Assembly: GCA_035263865.1 (NCBI GenBank)
Contig: DATFQX010000204.1
Span: forward strand, 1 to 64,000
Length of the DNA: 64,000 nt
Reading direction: 5' to 3'
DNA from: VAZQ01 sp035263865
GTDB taxonomy: Bacteria; Pseudomonadota; Alphaproteobacteria; Rhizobiales; Xanthobacteraceae
A program made the position numbers and the translations under genes. The notes under the pieces were generated by a model. The model saw only the letters and a program-made list of their open reading frames with translations, was not told where the DNA came from and made no database searches. Shown one piece after another: positions 41,686 through 49,476 of this stretch. Each line of letters begins with the position of its first letter. The stretch's first letter is position 1.

Positions 41686-42372
41686 CTATTCGTTCTTGCC
41701 GCCGAGCTGCTTGAGTTTGGCGAAGACGGCATCAACATCGAGTTCGTCGGCCGGCTTTTTCTTCTCCTCGGGCTCGGGCTCGCGGCGAACGGTGGTCTCC
41801 GAGGCGGGCAAGAGCGTGGCGCCCTGCACCTCGGCCTCGGCCGGCTTCTCCTTGGCGGCGCGATGAACCTCGAGGTCGAGGTCGATCTGCGAGCACAGCC
41901 CAAGCGTGACCGGATCCATCGGCTGTAGATTCGAGGCATTCCAATGGGTGCGCTCGCGGATCGCCTGAATAGTGGACTTCGTGGTGCCGACAAGCCGCAT
42001 GATTTGGCTGTCCTTGAGCTCGGGATGGTTGCGCACAAGCCAGAGGATGGCATTCGGGCGATCCTGGCGACGCGATACCGGTGTATAGCGCGGGCCCTTC
42101 TTTCTCTTCGCCTCTGGCAAGCGAACTTTGGGATCGAGCAGCTTGAGCCGGTAATCCGGATCGGCGACGCCTTTCTCGATCTCTTCGCGGCTGAGCTGGC
42201 CTGTGAGCACGGGATCGAGGCCCTTGATGCCTTGCGCCGCATCGCCGTCGGCGATTGCCTTCACCTCGAGCGGATGAAGCTTGCAAAAATCGGCAACCTG
42301 ATCGAACGAGAGCGCGGTGTTCTCGACCAGCCAGACGGCGGTTGCTTTCGGCATCAGCGGTGTGGCGGTCAT
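41686..42372 (-). CDS. trcR: DUF1013 family protein, cell-cycle regulator TrcR
   Basis: This 228-residue protein starts at ATG 42372 with AGGAGA upstream; a longer frame is not needed. It shows the DUF1013 pattern: MPKATAVWLVENTALSFDQV near the start, GIKGLDPVLTGQLSREEIEK, RPNAILWLVRNHPELKDSQI and KSTIQAIRERTHWNASNLQP, with two helix-turn-helix-like repeats. In Rhizobiales the family is called TrcR, a transcription-associated regulator of the cell cycle. Its C-terminus is an acidic/Lys-rich tail with DELDVDAVFAKLKQLGGKNE. Confidence in the family is high, in the exact role moderate. Confidence 0.85.
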   Translation of the reverse strand: MTATPLMPKATAVWLVENTALSFDQVADFCKLHPLEVKAIADGDAAQGIKGLDPVLTGQLSREEIEKGVADPDYRLKLLDPKVRLPEAKRKKGPRYTPVSRRQDRPNAILWLVRNHPELKDSQIMRLVGTTKSTIQAIRERTHWNASNLQPMDPVTLGLCSQIDLDLEVHRAAKEKPAEAEVQGATLLPASETTVRREPEPEEKKKPADELDVDAVFAKLKQLGGKNE

Positions 42373-42551
42373 GGCTAAATCTCCTCTGTGCTCCGCCCGC
42401 CCTCGCGGGCGAAGCTTGGTGTCATCGATGATGACGGAAGTACCGGGAATATAGGCATTCTCCCGGCGTCGGCGCAATGGGGGCGATGTGAATGCGGAGC
42501 TTTGTCGTTTGAGGACCCTTGTAAACGATCGCACCCGCGAGGGCCGCGCCT

Positions 42552-43592
42552 TTATCCCAGCGTCGGATCGAGCACGATCTTGCCGATGGACTCGCCGGAC
42601 TCCACAAGCCTGTGCGCCTCGGCGGCGCGCGACAACGGCAGAATGCGCTCGATCTGCGCCTTGATCTTGCCTTCGGCGGCGGCAGCAAAGCATTTTGGCA
42701 GGTCGGATGCCTGGTAGCCGGGCCGCCCCTTGATGGTGATGCGCCGGTGATAGAGGTGGGCGAAATCGATGCTGACATTGGGCCCGGCGTGCGCGCCGGC
42801 GGTCACCAGCCGCCCGCCGAAGCCGATCGCGCGGAAGGCGCTCGGCAGCACCTTCGGATTGGCGATGTTGTCATAGAGCACGTCGACACCCTTGCCTCCA
42901 GTGAGCCGCATCACTTCGGTCGTTAGGTCGGCGGCGTTATAGTTGACGGCGTGATCGGCGCCCAAGCCGAGACCCGTCTTGACGCGCTCGTCGGAACCCG
43001 CGGCTGCAATGACCTTCGCGCCGATTACGTTCTTGGCGATCTGGATGCCAATCGAGCCGAGATTGCCGCCCGCGCCCATGATGAGGACGGTCTCGCCGGC
43101 TTTGAGCTCGGCTACGTTCACGAGCAGGTTCCACGCGGTCGGCACGTGCCGCGTGATCACCGCGGCCGCATGGAAATCGAGTTCATCGGGCAGTTCGATG
43201 GCAGCGCAGGCTGGCACCGCCACGAACTCCGCGAAGCCGCCCGGTCGCTTGATGCCCATCATGCCGGTCGGCCCGGCATAGTTGTCGCCATTCTCGGAAC
43301 AAATCTCGAGCGGCATGACGCCCGCGGCTGCAACCCGCATCCCCTTTCGCCAACGCGCAACGCCAGCGCCGAGCGCATCGACGATGCCAGCGCAATCGAC
43401 GCCGGGGATCAGCGGAAGGATGGCTCCGCGTGCGCGCTCGTTGCCCGCGCGCAAACTCACGTCGAGCACGCGATTGACGGTGGCGGCCTGAACGCGGACA
43501 CGGATCTCGCCAGCACGCGGCTCGGGATCCGGAACGGTCTCATATTCAAGCACGTCCGGTGGCCCATAGCGGTGCATCACGATCGCTTTCAT
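42552..43592 (-). CDS. zinc-type/quinone oxidoreductase (MDR family)
   Basis: The frame extends upstream, but ATG 43592 (MKAIVMHRYGPPDVLEYETV) is the usual family start; 346 residues result. The GroES-like half contains VQAATVNRVLDVSLRAG and LIPGVDCAGIVDALGAGVAR. The NAD(P) domain has AGETVLIMGAGGNLGSIGIQ. No structural zinc cysteines are seen, so it belongs to the zinc-free quinone-oxidoreductase branch. The reduced acceptor is unknown. It stands alone, divergent from the SnoaL-like gene. Confidence 0.87.
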   Translation of the reverse strand: MKAIVMHRYGPPDVLEYETVPDPEPRAGEIRVRVQAATVNRVLDVSLRAGNERARGAILPLIPGVDCAGIVDALGAGVARWRKGMRVAAAGVMPLEICSENGDNYAGPTGMMGIKRPGGFAEFVAVPACAAIELPDELDFHAAAVITRHVPTAWNLLVNVAELKAGETVLIMGAGGNLGSIGIQIAKNVIGAKVIAAAGSDERVKTGLGLGADHAVNYNAADLTTEVMRLTGGKGVDVLYDNIANPKVLPSAFRAIGFGGRLVTAGAHAGPNVSIDFAHLYHRRITIKGRPGYQASDLPKCFAAAAEGKIKAQIERILPLSRAAEAHRLVESGESIGKIVLDPTLG

Positions 43593-43703
43593 GCGAGCCC
43601 TTGGTTTTGTCACAAGCTCGCCTGATCTTACCAAGTGCCGCAACAAAGATCATTTGCGGGAGACGTCCCTCCTCAGATGAGGGGCGGAGCAAGGGAGCGC
43701 TCT

Positions 43704-44297
43704 ATGGATGCAAACCACAAATACGCCTGCGCCGAGCTGATCCAAGCCTGGGGCCTTTATCGCGATCAGGGCAAATGGCCACAACTACTCGCAACCTTCG
43801 TGCCGGAGGGTGAGATTGCGGTCTCCTGGTTTAGCGGCAGCTTTCGCGAGTTTGTCTCCCACTGCCGGCACAGCTTCGAGGCCGGCCAGCGTTCTAAACA
43901 TCAGATTTTTCCCTCCTGCGTGCGGCTTGCACACGATCGCGCGCTCGCGGAGACCAGTATCACCATCCTGGTGCGCCAGAAGATCGGCGGCGTGCTCGCC
44001 GACATGACGTCCTACGCGCGCTTTCTCGATCGGCTGGTGCGAAGAGACGGCCGCTGGGCGATCGTCGAGCGCACTGCCGTCTATGAGCGCGACCGGCTCG
44101 ATCCGGTCGAGCCATCGCGGGCTTTCGACAAGCTGTTCGCGGCGAGCGAGCTTTCGGCCTATCCGGAAGCTTACCGCTACATGGCGGTTCGCCTCAAAGC
44201 TGCCGGTCGCCCGCTGGCGCCGCTCGTGCATCACGACGGCGCGCTGCACACGTCGCAATTGTACGCGCGCTACGAGGCATGGCTGGGTGGCGGCTAG
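43704..44297 (+). CDS. NTF2/SnoaL-like protein
   Basis: ATG 43704 gives 197 residues (the frame opens earlier, but AAGGGAG precedes this start). The first 130 residues fit a cone-shaped SnoaL/NTF2-like fold: CAELIQAWGLYRDQGKWPQL, TFVPEGEIAVSWFSGSFREF, ADMTSYARFLDRLVRRDGRW-AIVERTAVYERD. The C-terminal 60 residues (YPEAYRYMAVRLKAAGRPLA) are extra. Such proteins are often isomerases, dehydratases or ring-hydroxylating dioxygenase subunits; no catalytic set can be picked here. Confidence 0.7.
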   Translation: MDANHKYACAELIQAWGLYRDQGKWPQLLATFVPEGEIAVSWFSGSFREFVSHCRHSFEAGQRSKHQIFPSCVRLAHDRALAETSITILVRQKIGGVLADMTSYARFLDRLVRRDGRWAIVERTAVYERDRLDPVEPSRAFDKLFAASELSAYPEAYRYMAVRLKAAGRPLAPLVHHDGALHTSQLYARYEAWLGGG

Positions 44298-44389
44298 CGG
44301 AACAGCAGATACTGTGCCGGCACGGCTTCGCTTGACAGACGCAGGGCATAGGCCCATGTCGAGTGCGACCCGTCCCAATCGAGGTCTAA

Positions 44390-45367
44390 ATGACGGAAGC
44401 TTCTGATTTCAAGCCCGCGCTGACGGTGCTGCTGTGCTCGCCGCGCGGCTTTTGTGCAGGGGTGGTACGCGCCATCGACACGGTCGAGCAGGCGCTCGCC
44501 CGCTACGGCGCGCCGCTCTACGTACGCCACGAGATCGTGCACAATCGGTATGTAGTCGAGAGTCTCAAGGCCAAGGGCGCCATCTTCGTCGAAGAGCTCG
44601 ACGAGATCCCCGCCACCGATGCGCCTGTGATCTTTTCGGCTCACGGCGTGCCAAAGTCGATCCCCGCAGAGGCGCAAAAACGTAATCTGTTCGCGCTAGA
44701 TGCCACCTGTCCGCTGGTCACCAAGGTGCACCGTGAGGCCGAGATCCACCACAAGCGTGGCCGCGAGATCGTGCTGATCGGGCATGCCGACCATCCCGAG
44801 GTGGTCGGAACGGTCGGGCAGCTTCCCCCGGGCGCCATCACGCTGGTCCAGTCCGTCGAGGAGGTCGCGCGTTTCGTGCCGCGCGATCCCGGCCGCCTCG
44901 CTTATGTGACGCAAACGACGCTCTCCGTCGACGACACCGCCGGTATCGTAGCGGCGCTCAAGGCGCGTTTTCCGAACATCCACGGGCCGCATAAGGAAGA
45001 CATCTGCTATGCCACGACCAATCGTCAGGAGGTGGTCAAGGAGGTGGCGCCGATGGTCGAGGCCATGGTGGTGGTCGGATCGCCTAATTCATCGAATACC
45101 CAGCGCCTCAAGGAAGTAGCCGAACGCGCCGGCTGCCCGCGCGCGGCGCTGGTGCAGCGGGCCGACGACATCGATTGGTCGCTGTTCGGTTCGATCGCCA
45201 GTCTCGGCGTCACCGCCGGCGCCTCCGCGCCGGAGGTTCTGGTCGAGGAGGTCATCGGCGCGTTCGCCGAGCGCTATGCCGTGAAGGTGCAGACCATCAC
45301 CACGGCCGATGAAGATATGTTCTTCCCGCTGCCGCGGGTCTTGCGCGGATCCGAGGCGGCGGAATGA
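44390..45367 (+). CDS. ispH: 4-hydroxy-3-methylbut-2-enyl diphosphate reductase
   Basis: This 325-residue enzyme performs the last step of the MEP isoprenoid pathway, reducing HMBPP to IPP and DMAPP with a 4Fe-4S cluster. The cluster cysteines lie in CSPRGFCAGV (about residue 18-27), DATCPLVTKVHREAEIHHKR and DICYATTNRQE. HDIVHN-type EIVHNRYVV, FSAHGVPKS and VVVGSPNSSNTQRLKEVAER are the family motifs, with the catalytic Glu in the latter region. It starts a rightward run that continues with thrB and rnhA, a common alphaproteobacterial order. Confidence 0.96.
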   Translation: MTEASDFKPALTVLLCSPRGFCAGVVRAIDTVEQALARYGAPLYVRHEIVHNRYVVESLKAKGAIFVEELDEIPATDAPVIFSAHGVPKSIPAEAQKRNLFALDATCPLVTKVHREAEIHHKRGREIVLIGHADHPEVVGTVGQLPPGAITLVQSVEEVARFVPRDPGRLAYVTQTTLSVDDTAGIVAALKARFPNIHGPHKEDICYATTNRQEVVKEVAPMVEAMVVVGSPNSSNTQRLKEVAERAGCPRAALVQRADDIDWSLFGSIASLGVTAGASAPEVLVEEVIGAFAERYAVKVQTITTADEDMFFPLPRVLRGSEAAE

Positions 45368-45495
45368 GCCCGCGCGCGGCGGAGCACAGGACGCGCGCTT
45401 ATTGAATCAGATATTGGAAATCGTCATTCATCGCGTTCCCACCGAGCCCCGTTTCCGGATTTGCCGCCGCCCGGAGGTGGGCACACGCATGAGGG

Positions 45496-46467
45496 ATGAA
45501 CGTGGCCGTCTACACCGATGTCGTGGCGGAGGAGCTTGGGGCGTTTCTCGCCGACTACGACGTCGGGGAGCTGCTCGCCTATAAGGGCATTGCGGAAGGT
45601 GTGGAGAACTCGAACTTCCTTGTCCATACCAGCCGCGCTTACTTCATCCTCACGCTCTACGAACGGCGCGTGGCGTCCGAGGACTTGCCGTTTTTTCTCG
45701 GCTTGATGGAGCATCTGCACGCGCGTGGTATCAGCTGCCCGCAGCCCGTCAAGAACAAACGCGGCGAGGTGCTGGGTCGCCTCGCCGGCCGGCCGGCGGC
45801 GATGGTCACTTTCCTGGACGGCATGTGGATTAGGCGGCCGTCGCCGGTGCACTGCGGCGCGCTTGGCGATGCGCTGGCGCGGCTGCATCTCGCCGGCCTC
45901 GATTTCAAACACAGCCGCGTCAACGCGCTGTCGGTCAACGGGTGGCGGCCGCTCTACGAGAATTGCCGCCAACGAGCGAACGAGGTGCAGCCCGACTTAA
46001 AGCATTTTCTCGCCGCCGAGCTTTCCCAACTCGAAAAGGCATGGCCGTCTAAATTGCGTCAGGGCGTCATTCACGCCGACCTCTTTCCGGACAACGTGTT
46101 CTTCCTCGGCAACAAGCTTTCGGGATTGATCGACTTCTATTTTGCCTGCACGGATGCGCTCACCTATGACGTCGCGATTTGTCTCAACGCCTGGTGCTTC
46201 GAAAGCGATCACTCCTATAACGTCACCAAGGGTAGGAGCCTGCTACAGGCCTATGCGCAGGTGCGTTCACTCTCGGACGAGGAGCGCCATGCGCTGCCGC
46301 TGCTCGCCCGCGGCGCGGCTCTGCGCTTCCTGCTCACGCGGTTGGTCGATTGGTTCGACGTGCCGCCCGGCGCGCTCGTACGGCCCAAGGACCCATTCGA
46401 ATATTACCGAAAATTGCGCTTCCACCAGGCGATCAAGACCGTGCGCGATTATGGAATCGAGGGATGA
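45496..46467 (+). CDS. thrB: homoserine kinase, ThrB (APH-fold type)
   Basis: This 323-residue kinase phosphorylates homoserine on the way to threonine. It is the aminoglycoside-phosphotransferase-fold form (ThrB2-like) typical of alphaproteobacteria: MNVAVYTDVVAEELGAFLAD, YKGIAEGVENSNFLVHTSRA near the ATP loop, catalytic loop GVIHADLFPDNVFFLGN and metal-binding LIDFYFACTDALTYD. ATG 45496 has GAGGG upstream. The stop overlaps the rnhA ATG by four bases. Confidence 0.94.
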   Translation: MNVAVYTDVVAEELGAFLADYDVGELLAYKGIAEGVENSNFLVHTSRAYFILTLYERRVASEDLPFFLGLMEHLHARGISCPQPVKNKRGEVLGRLAGRPAAMVTFLDGMWIRRPSPVHCGALGDALARLHLAGLDFKHSRVNALSVNGWRPLYENCRQRANEVQPDLKHFLAAELSQLEKAWPSKLRQGVIHADLFPDNVFFLGNKLSGLIDFYFACTDALTYDVAICLNAWCFESDHSYNVTKGRSLLQAYAQVRSLSDEERHALPLLARGAALRFLLTRLVDWFDVPPGALVRPKDPFEYYRKLRFHQAIKTVRDYGIEG

Positions 46468-46931
46468 GCGAGCCGCACGTGGTCATCCACACCGATGGGG
46501 CCTGCTCGGGCAATCCGGGGCCGGGCGGATGGGGCGCCATCCTCGCCTTTGGCGATCAAGAGAAGGAGCTGAAGGGCGGAGAGGCTCACACCACCAACAA
46601 CCGCATGGAACTGATGGCTGCGATCGCGGCGCTCGAAGCGCTCAAGCGCCCCTGTCTCGTGGACATTCACACCGACAGCCAATACTTGCGGAACGGCATT
46701 CTCACCTGGATTAACCAGTGGAAGCGAAACGGCTGGCGCACCGCAGATCGCAAGCCGGTCAGGAACGTCGATCTCTGGCAGCGGCTCGATGCGCTGCTCA
46801 CACGCCATCGCGTGCGTTGGCATTGGGTACGCGGGCATTCCGGCCACTTGCTCAACGAGCGCGCCGACCGATTGGCCCGCGAGGCCCTCGAGGATGCGCG
46901 GTTGCCGGCCGGCAAGGGGCAGCCGCCATAG
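46464..46931 (+). CDS. rnhA: ribonuclease HI
   Basis: This 155-residue enzyme removes RNA from RNA-DNA hybrids. Active-site acids are Asp11 (VIHTDGACSGNPGPGGWG), Glu49 (TNNRMELMAAI), Asp71 (DIHTDSQYLRNGI) and the last Asp in NERADRLAREA; VRWHWVRGHSGHLLNE includes the conserved His. Length is standard. ATG 46464 overlaps the thrB stop (ATGA), so the two are cotranscribed. Confidence 0.96.
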   Translation: MSEPHVVIHTDGACSGNPGPGGWGAILAFGDQEKELKGGEAHTTNNRMELMAAIAALEALKRPCLVDIHTDSQYLRNGILTWINQWKRNGWRTADRKPVRNVDLWQRLDALLTRHRVRWHWVRGHSGHLLNERADRLAREALEDARLPAGKGQPP

Positions 46932-46964
46932 CTGACCGGCGGCTCTGCATCCTCGAGATTCGAG

Positions 46965-47447
46965 TTAAAGCTGCTTGAGCAAGGCGTCCCCGCCCGAGAC
47001 CTCGACCTTACCCGGCGCCTCCTCGATGTTGAGCTTCCTCACCACGCCGTCCTCGACCAGCATGGCGTAGCGCCTCGAGCGCGTGCCAAGCCCATTGCCA
47101 GAACCGTCGAAGGTAAGGTCGACCGCCTTGGCGAACTCGCCGTTGCCATCAGCGAGGAAATCGACCTTGTCGGCAGCGCACGCCTTCTTCCAGGCATCCA
47201 TCACGAATACGTCGTTGACGGAGGTGACGGCAATCGTGTTGACCCCCTTGGCCCTCATGGCGTCGGCGTTCTGCATGATCGAAGGAACGTGCATCTTGTG
47301 ACAAGTGCCGGTGAAGGCGCCGGGCACCGCGAACAGCGCGACCTTCTTGCCCTTAAAGATTTCGTCGGTGGTCTTCCACGCCGGCCCCTCCGACGTCATC
47401 ACGCGAAACTTCGTCTGGGGCAGTTGATCTCCGACCTTGATGGGCAT
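46965..47447 (-). CDS. peroxiredoxin (Prx5-type, AhpE/hybrid)
   Basis: ATG 47447 gives 160 residues with GAGGATG 6 bases before it. The peroxidatic Cys is in ALFAVPGAFTGTCHKMHVPS, the P-G-x-F-T-x-x-C-x-x-x-H signature of Prx5. A second Cys in KKACAADKVDFLADGNGEFA could resolve. KAVDLTFDGSGNGLGTRSRR and AMLVEDGVVRKLNIEEAPGK complete the thioredoxin fold. It detoxifies peroxides using thiol donors. It is convergent with rnhA. Confidence 0.92.
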   Translation of the reverse strand: MPIKVGDQLPQTKFRVMTSEGPAWKTTDEIFKGKKVALFAVPGAFTGTCHKMHVPSIMQNADAMRAKGVNTIAVTSVNDVFVMDAWKKACAADKVDFLADGNGEFAKAVDLTFDGSGNGLGTRSRRYAMLVEDGVVRKLNIEEAPGKVEVSGGDALLKQL

Positions 47448-47541
47448 GATCGTCATCCTCTTGGTTTGACACTTAATTGTGGTTTTGAATCCCCCGTGCC
47501 GTTTGGAGGGCAAGGCCCGCCAACTTAGCGCGCCCCGCGAA

Positions 47542-48399
47542 TTAGTCGAGACGGACTGTGACCTCGATCGCGCTATCTCCCGCGACCGCGGTGAGCGCGA
47601 TCCGCGCGCCGTCGTATGTGGCTCCCGGCGGTGCGCCGTCGAGATCAAAAGCGAAACGTTGCAAGCCGGCCGGCGCGCCCGCGACCGCCATCGGCACCGG
47701 CAGCGCCCAATCCGGTGTTGGGCCCTCGGCAAACAAATCGACTTGGGTTGCGGACGGCGCCGCAACGTCGATGATGACGCGAGGCCGAAGGCTAGCCTGT
47801 TCGCGCCGAACCGATTTGACGGCGAAGGGTAAGGTCTCCCCCAGGGAGGCCGTTTTCGGAACCCGCGCTTCGGCCGCCGCCAACGCGGCGTCATGCGAGG
47901 AGGGGCCGCCGGTGATCACCAGTTCCGCCTGTCCTTCCGCCGGCACGCACAGCGTCTCGCACACCGCATAATCGACCTTGAGCCGGAGCTTGACCGGCTT
48001 TTCCCTGTTCTGCGGCACGATCGCCAGCGGCAGGATGACGTCGCCGGCATACCCAATCGCGACCAGACCCTGCTCGGAGATGCGCTGCGGTGCAGGCCAG
48101 CGCACCTCGACGGACTTGGCGTTCTCGGATCCCGCAAAATCGAAACGCGGCGGAACGCCGGCATCGCCGGGATAGCGCCAATACGTGTGCCAACCGTTCT
48201 TCAGCCGGATGGCGATGCCGGCGCGGATCGCGGCTTGTTCAGGCGCGGGTGACGAGCCCGCGACGAGGCGCACGGCGCTGCGGGCGTCGCCGTCCCATGG
48301 CGAGGCGTCGTCGGCGCTCGCGTCGCTTGCCGCGATCAGGCTCATCGTGCAGATGCCGACGAGCGCGGCGCTCCGCCGCAGCCGCTTGAGACCGGTCAT
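47542..48399 (-). CDS. DsbD N-terminal-like periplasmic protein
   Basis: ATG 48399 gives 285 residues with a signal peptide (RSAALVGICTMSLIAASDAS, cleavage near ASA-D). The body resembles the immunoglobulin-like alpha domain of thiol:disulfide reductase DsbD: LKNGWHTYWRYPGDAGVPPR, VDYAVCETLCVPAEGQAELV with the C-x-x-x-C pair, and DLFAEGPTPDWALPVPMAVA. The membrane and thioredoxin parts of DsbD are absent. It may be a stand-alone periplasmic thiol protein for envelope redox repair or copper handling. A longer upstream frame lacks a signal sequence. Confidence 0.8.
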   Translation of the reverse strand: MTGLKRLRRSAALVGICTMSLIAASDASADDASPWDGDARSAVRLVAGSSPAPEQAAIRAGIAIRLKNGWHTYWRYPGDAGVPPRFDFAGSENAKSVEVRWPAPQRISEQGLVAIGYAGDVILPLAIVPQNREKPVKLRLKVDYAVCETLCVPAEGQAELVITGGPSSHDAALAAAEARVPKTASLGETLPFAVKSVRREQASLRPRVIIDVAAPSATQVDLFAEGPTPDWALPVPMAVAGAPAGLQRFAFDLDGAPPGATYDGARIALTAVAGDSAIEVTVRLD

Positions 48400-48479
48400 G
48401 GTCGCCCGATCTACGGCTGAAACTTTTCGCGTGCCACTGAATTCATCGTGAACCCGCGTGTAATCGGAACCGGCTGGCG

Positions 48480-48505
48480 GAACATACATGAAGAACATAC
48501 ATGAA
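48480..48505. repeat. 13-bp tandem direct repeat, GAACATACATGAA x2
   Basis: Two perfect copies, 48480-48492 and 48493-48505, stand head to tail. They lie in the divergent gap between the DsbD-like gene and the YqgE gene, about 80-110 bp from each start, so they could be paired sites for a regulator. Confidence 0.5.
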
Positions 48506-48613
48506 AAGGACACAGATCTTACTACGCTTCGGCTCGAATCGTGGCACGAAGCATGTACGGATTTGCGAGTGTGCGTCGTTTGCAATCGGCGCCCAATCAG
48601 GTAGCATTTCGAC

Positions 48614-49330
48614 ATGAAGTTTCCTCGCAAGACCAGCATGCAGGACGAGGACGAGGCGACCTCCGACCCCGAATCCGAGACGCCGCGTCCCGAGGCGATG
48701 ACGCCCGAGAAAGCGGCAAAGTCCAAGCCGCAGCCGCGCAAGCCGGGCAAACGCGGCTATCTGGACGGCCAGATGCTGATCGCGATGCCGTCCATGGGCG
48801 ATGACCGGTTTGCTCGCAGTGTGATCTATGTTTGCGCGCATTCCACCGAGGGCGCCATGGGCATCGTCGTCAATCAGCCGGCGGCGCACATCAGCTTTGC
48901 CGACCTCCTGGTGCAGCTCGAGGTTGTCCCCGCGGCTGAGCTGATCAAGCTTCCGGGGCGCGCCGGCGGCGTGAAGGTGCTCAAGGGCGGTCCGGTCGAC
49001 ACCCAACGCGGCTTTGTCCTGCATTCGAGCGACTTCTTCATCGAGAACTCAACACTGCCGATCGATGAAGGCATCTGCCTGACCGCAACGCTCGACATCC
49101 TCAAGGCGATTGCACGCGGAGAGGGGCCGCAAAGCGCCATTCTCGCCCTCGGTTATGCCGGATGGGCGCCGGGTCAGCTCGAGAATGAGATTCAGCATAA
49201 CGGCTGGCTACATTGCGCCGCCGATGCGGAGCTGATTTTCGGCCAGGATACCGGCGGCAAATACGAAAAGGCGCTGAGGAAGATCGGGATCGATCTTGGC
49301 ATGCTCTCGAGCGAGGCTGGGCACGCGTAG
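48614..49330 (+). CDS. YqgE/AlgH family protein
   Basis: This 238-residue protein has a charged, Lys/Pro-rich extension (residues 1-50, then KRGYLDGQMLIAMPSMGDDR) before the YqgE/AlgH fold: RSVIYVCAHSTEGAMGIVVN, LKGGPVDTQRGFVLHSSDFF and ALGYAGWAPGQLENEIQHNG-WL. The family is conserved but without a settled biochemical role; in Pseudomonas AlgH affects alginate. The usual length is about 190, so the N-terminal tail is an addition. It diverges from the DsbD-like gene. Confidence 0.9.
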   Translation: MKFPRKTSMQDEDEATSDPESETPRPEAMTPEKAAKSKPQPRKPGKRGYLDGQMLIAMPSMGDDRFARSVIYVCAHSTEGAMGIVVNQPAAHISFADLLVQLEVVPAAELIKLPGRAGGVKVLKGGPVDTQRGFVLHSSDFFIENSTLPIDEGICLTATLDILKAIARGEGPQSAILALGYAGWAPGQLENEIQHNGWLHCAADAELIFGQDTGGKYEKALRKIGIDLGMLSSEAGHA

Positions 49331-49476
49331 GTACGCACGTCGCTCAACTATTTAGACGAATCCGCTCGGTTACTCATTCGTCGAGCGGCGATGGCGGCGA
49401 GAGCCGCGGTCCCCAAGTGCAGGCAAGAGTTTACGGAATCGGGAGTCGCGGGCTTTGCTCGCGCCCGTAATGGCTG

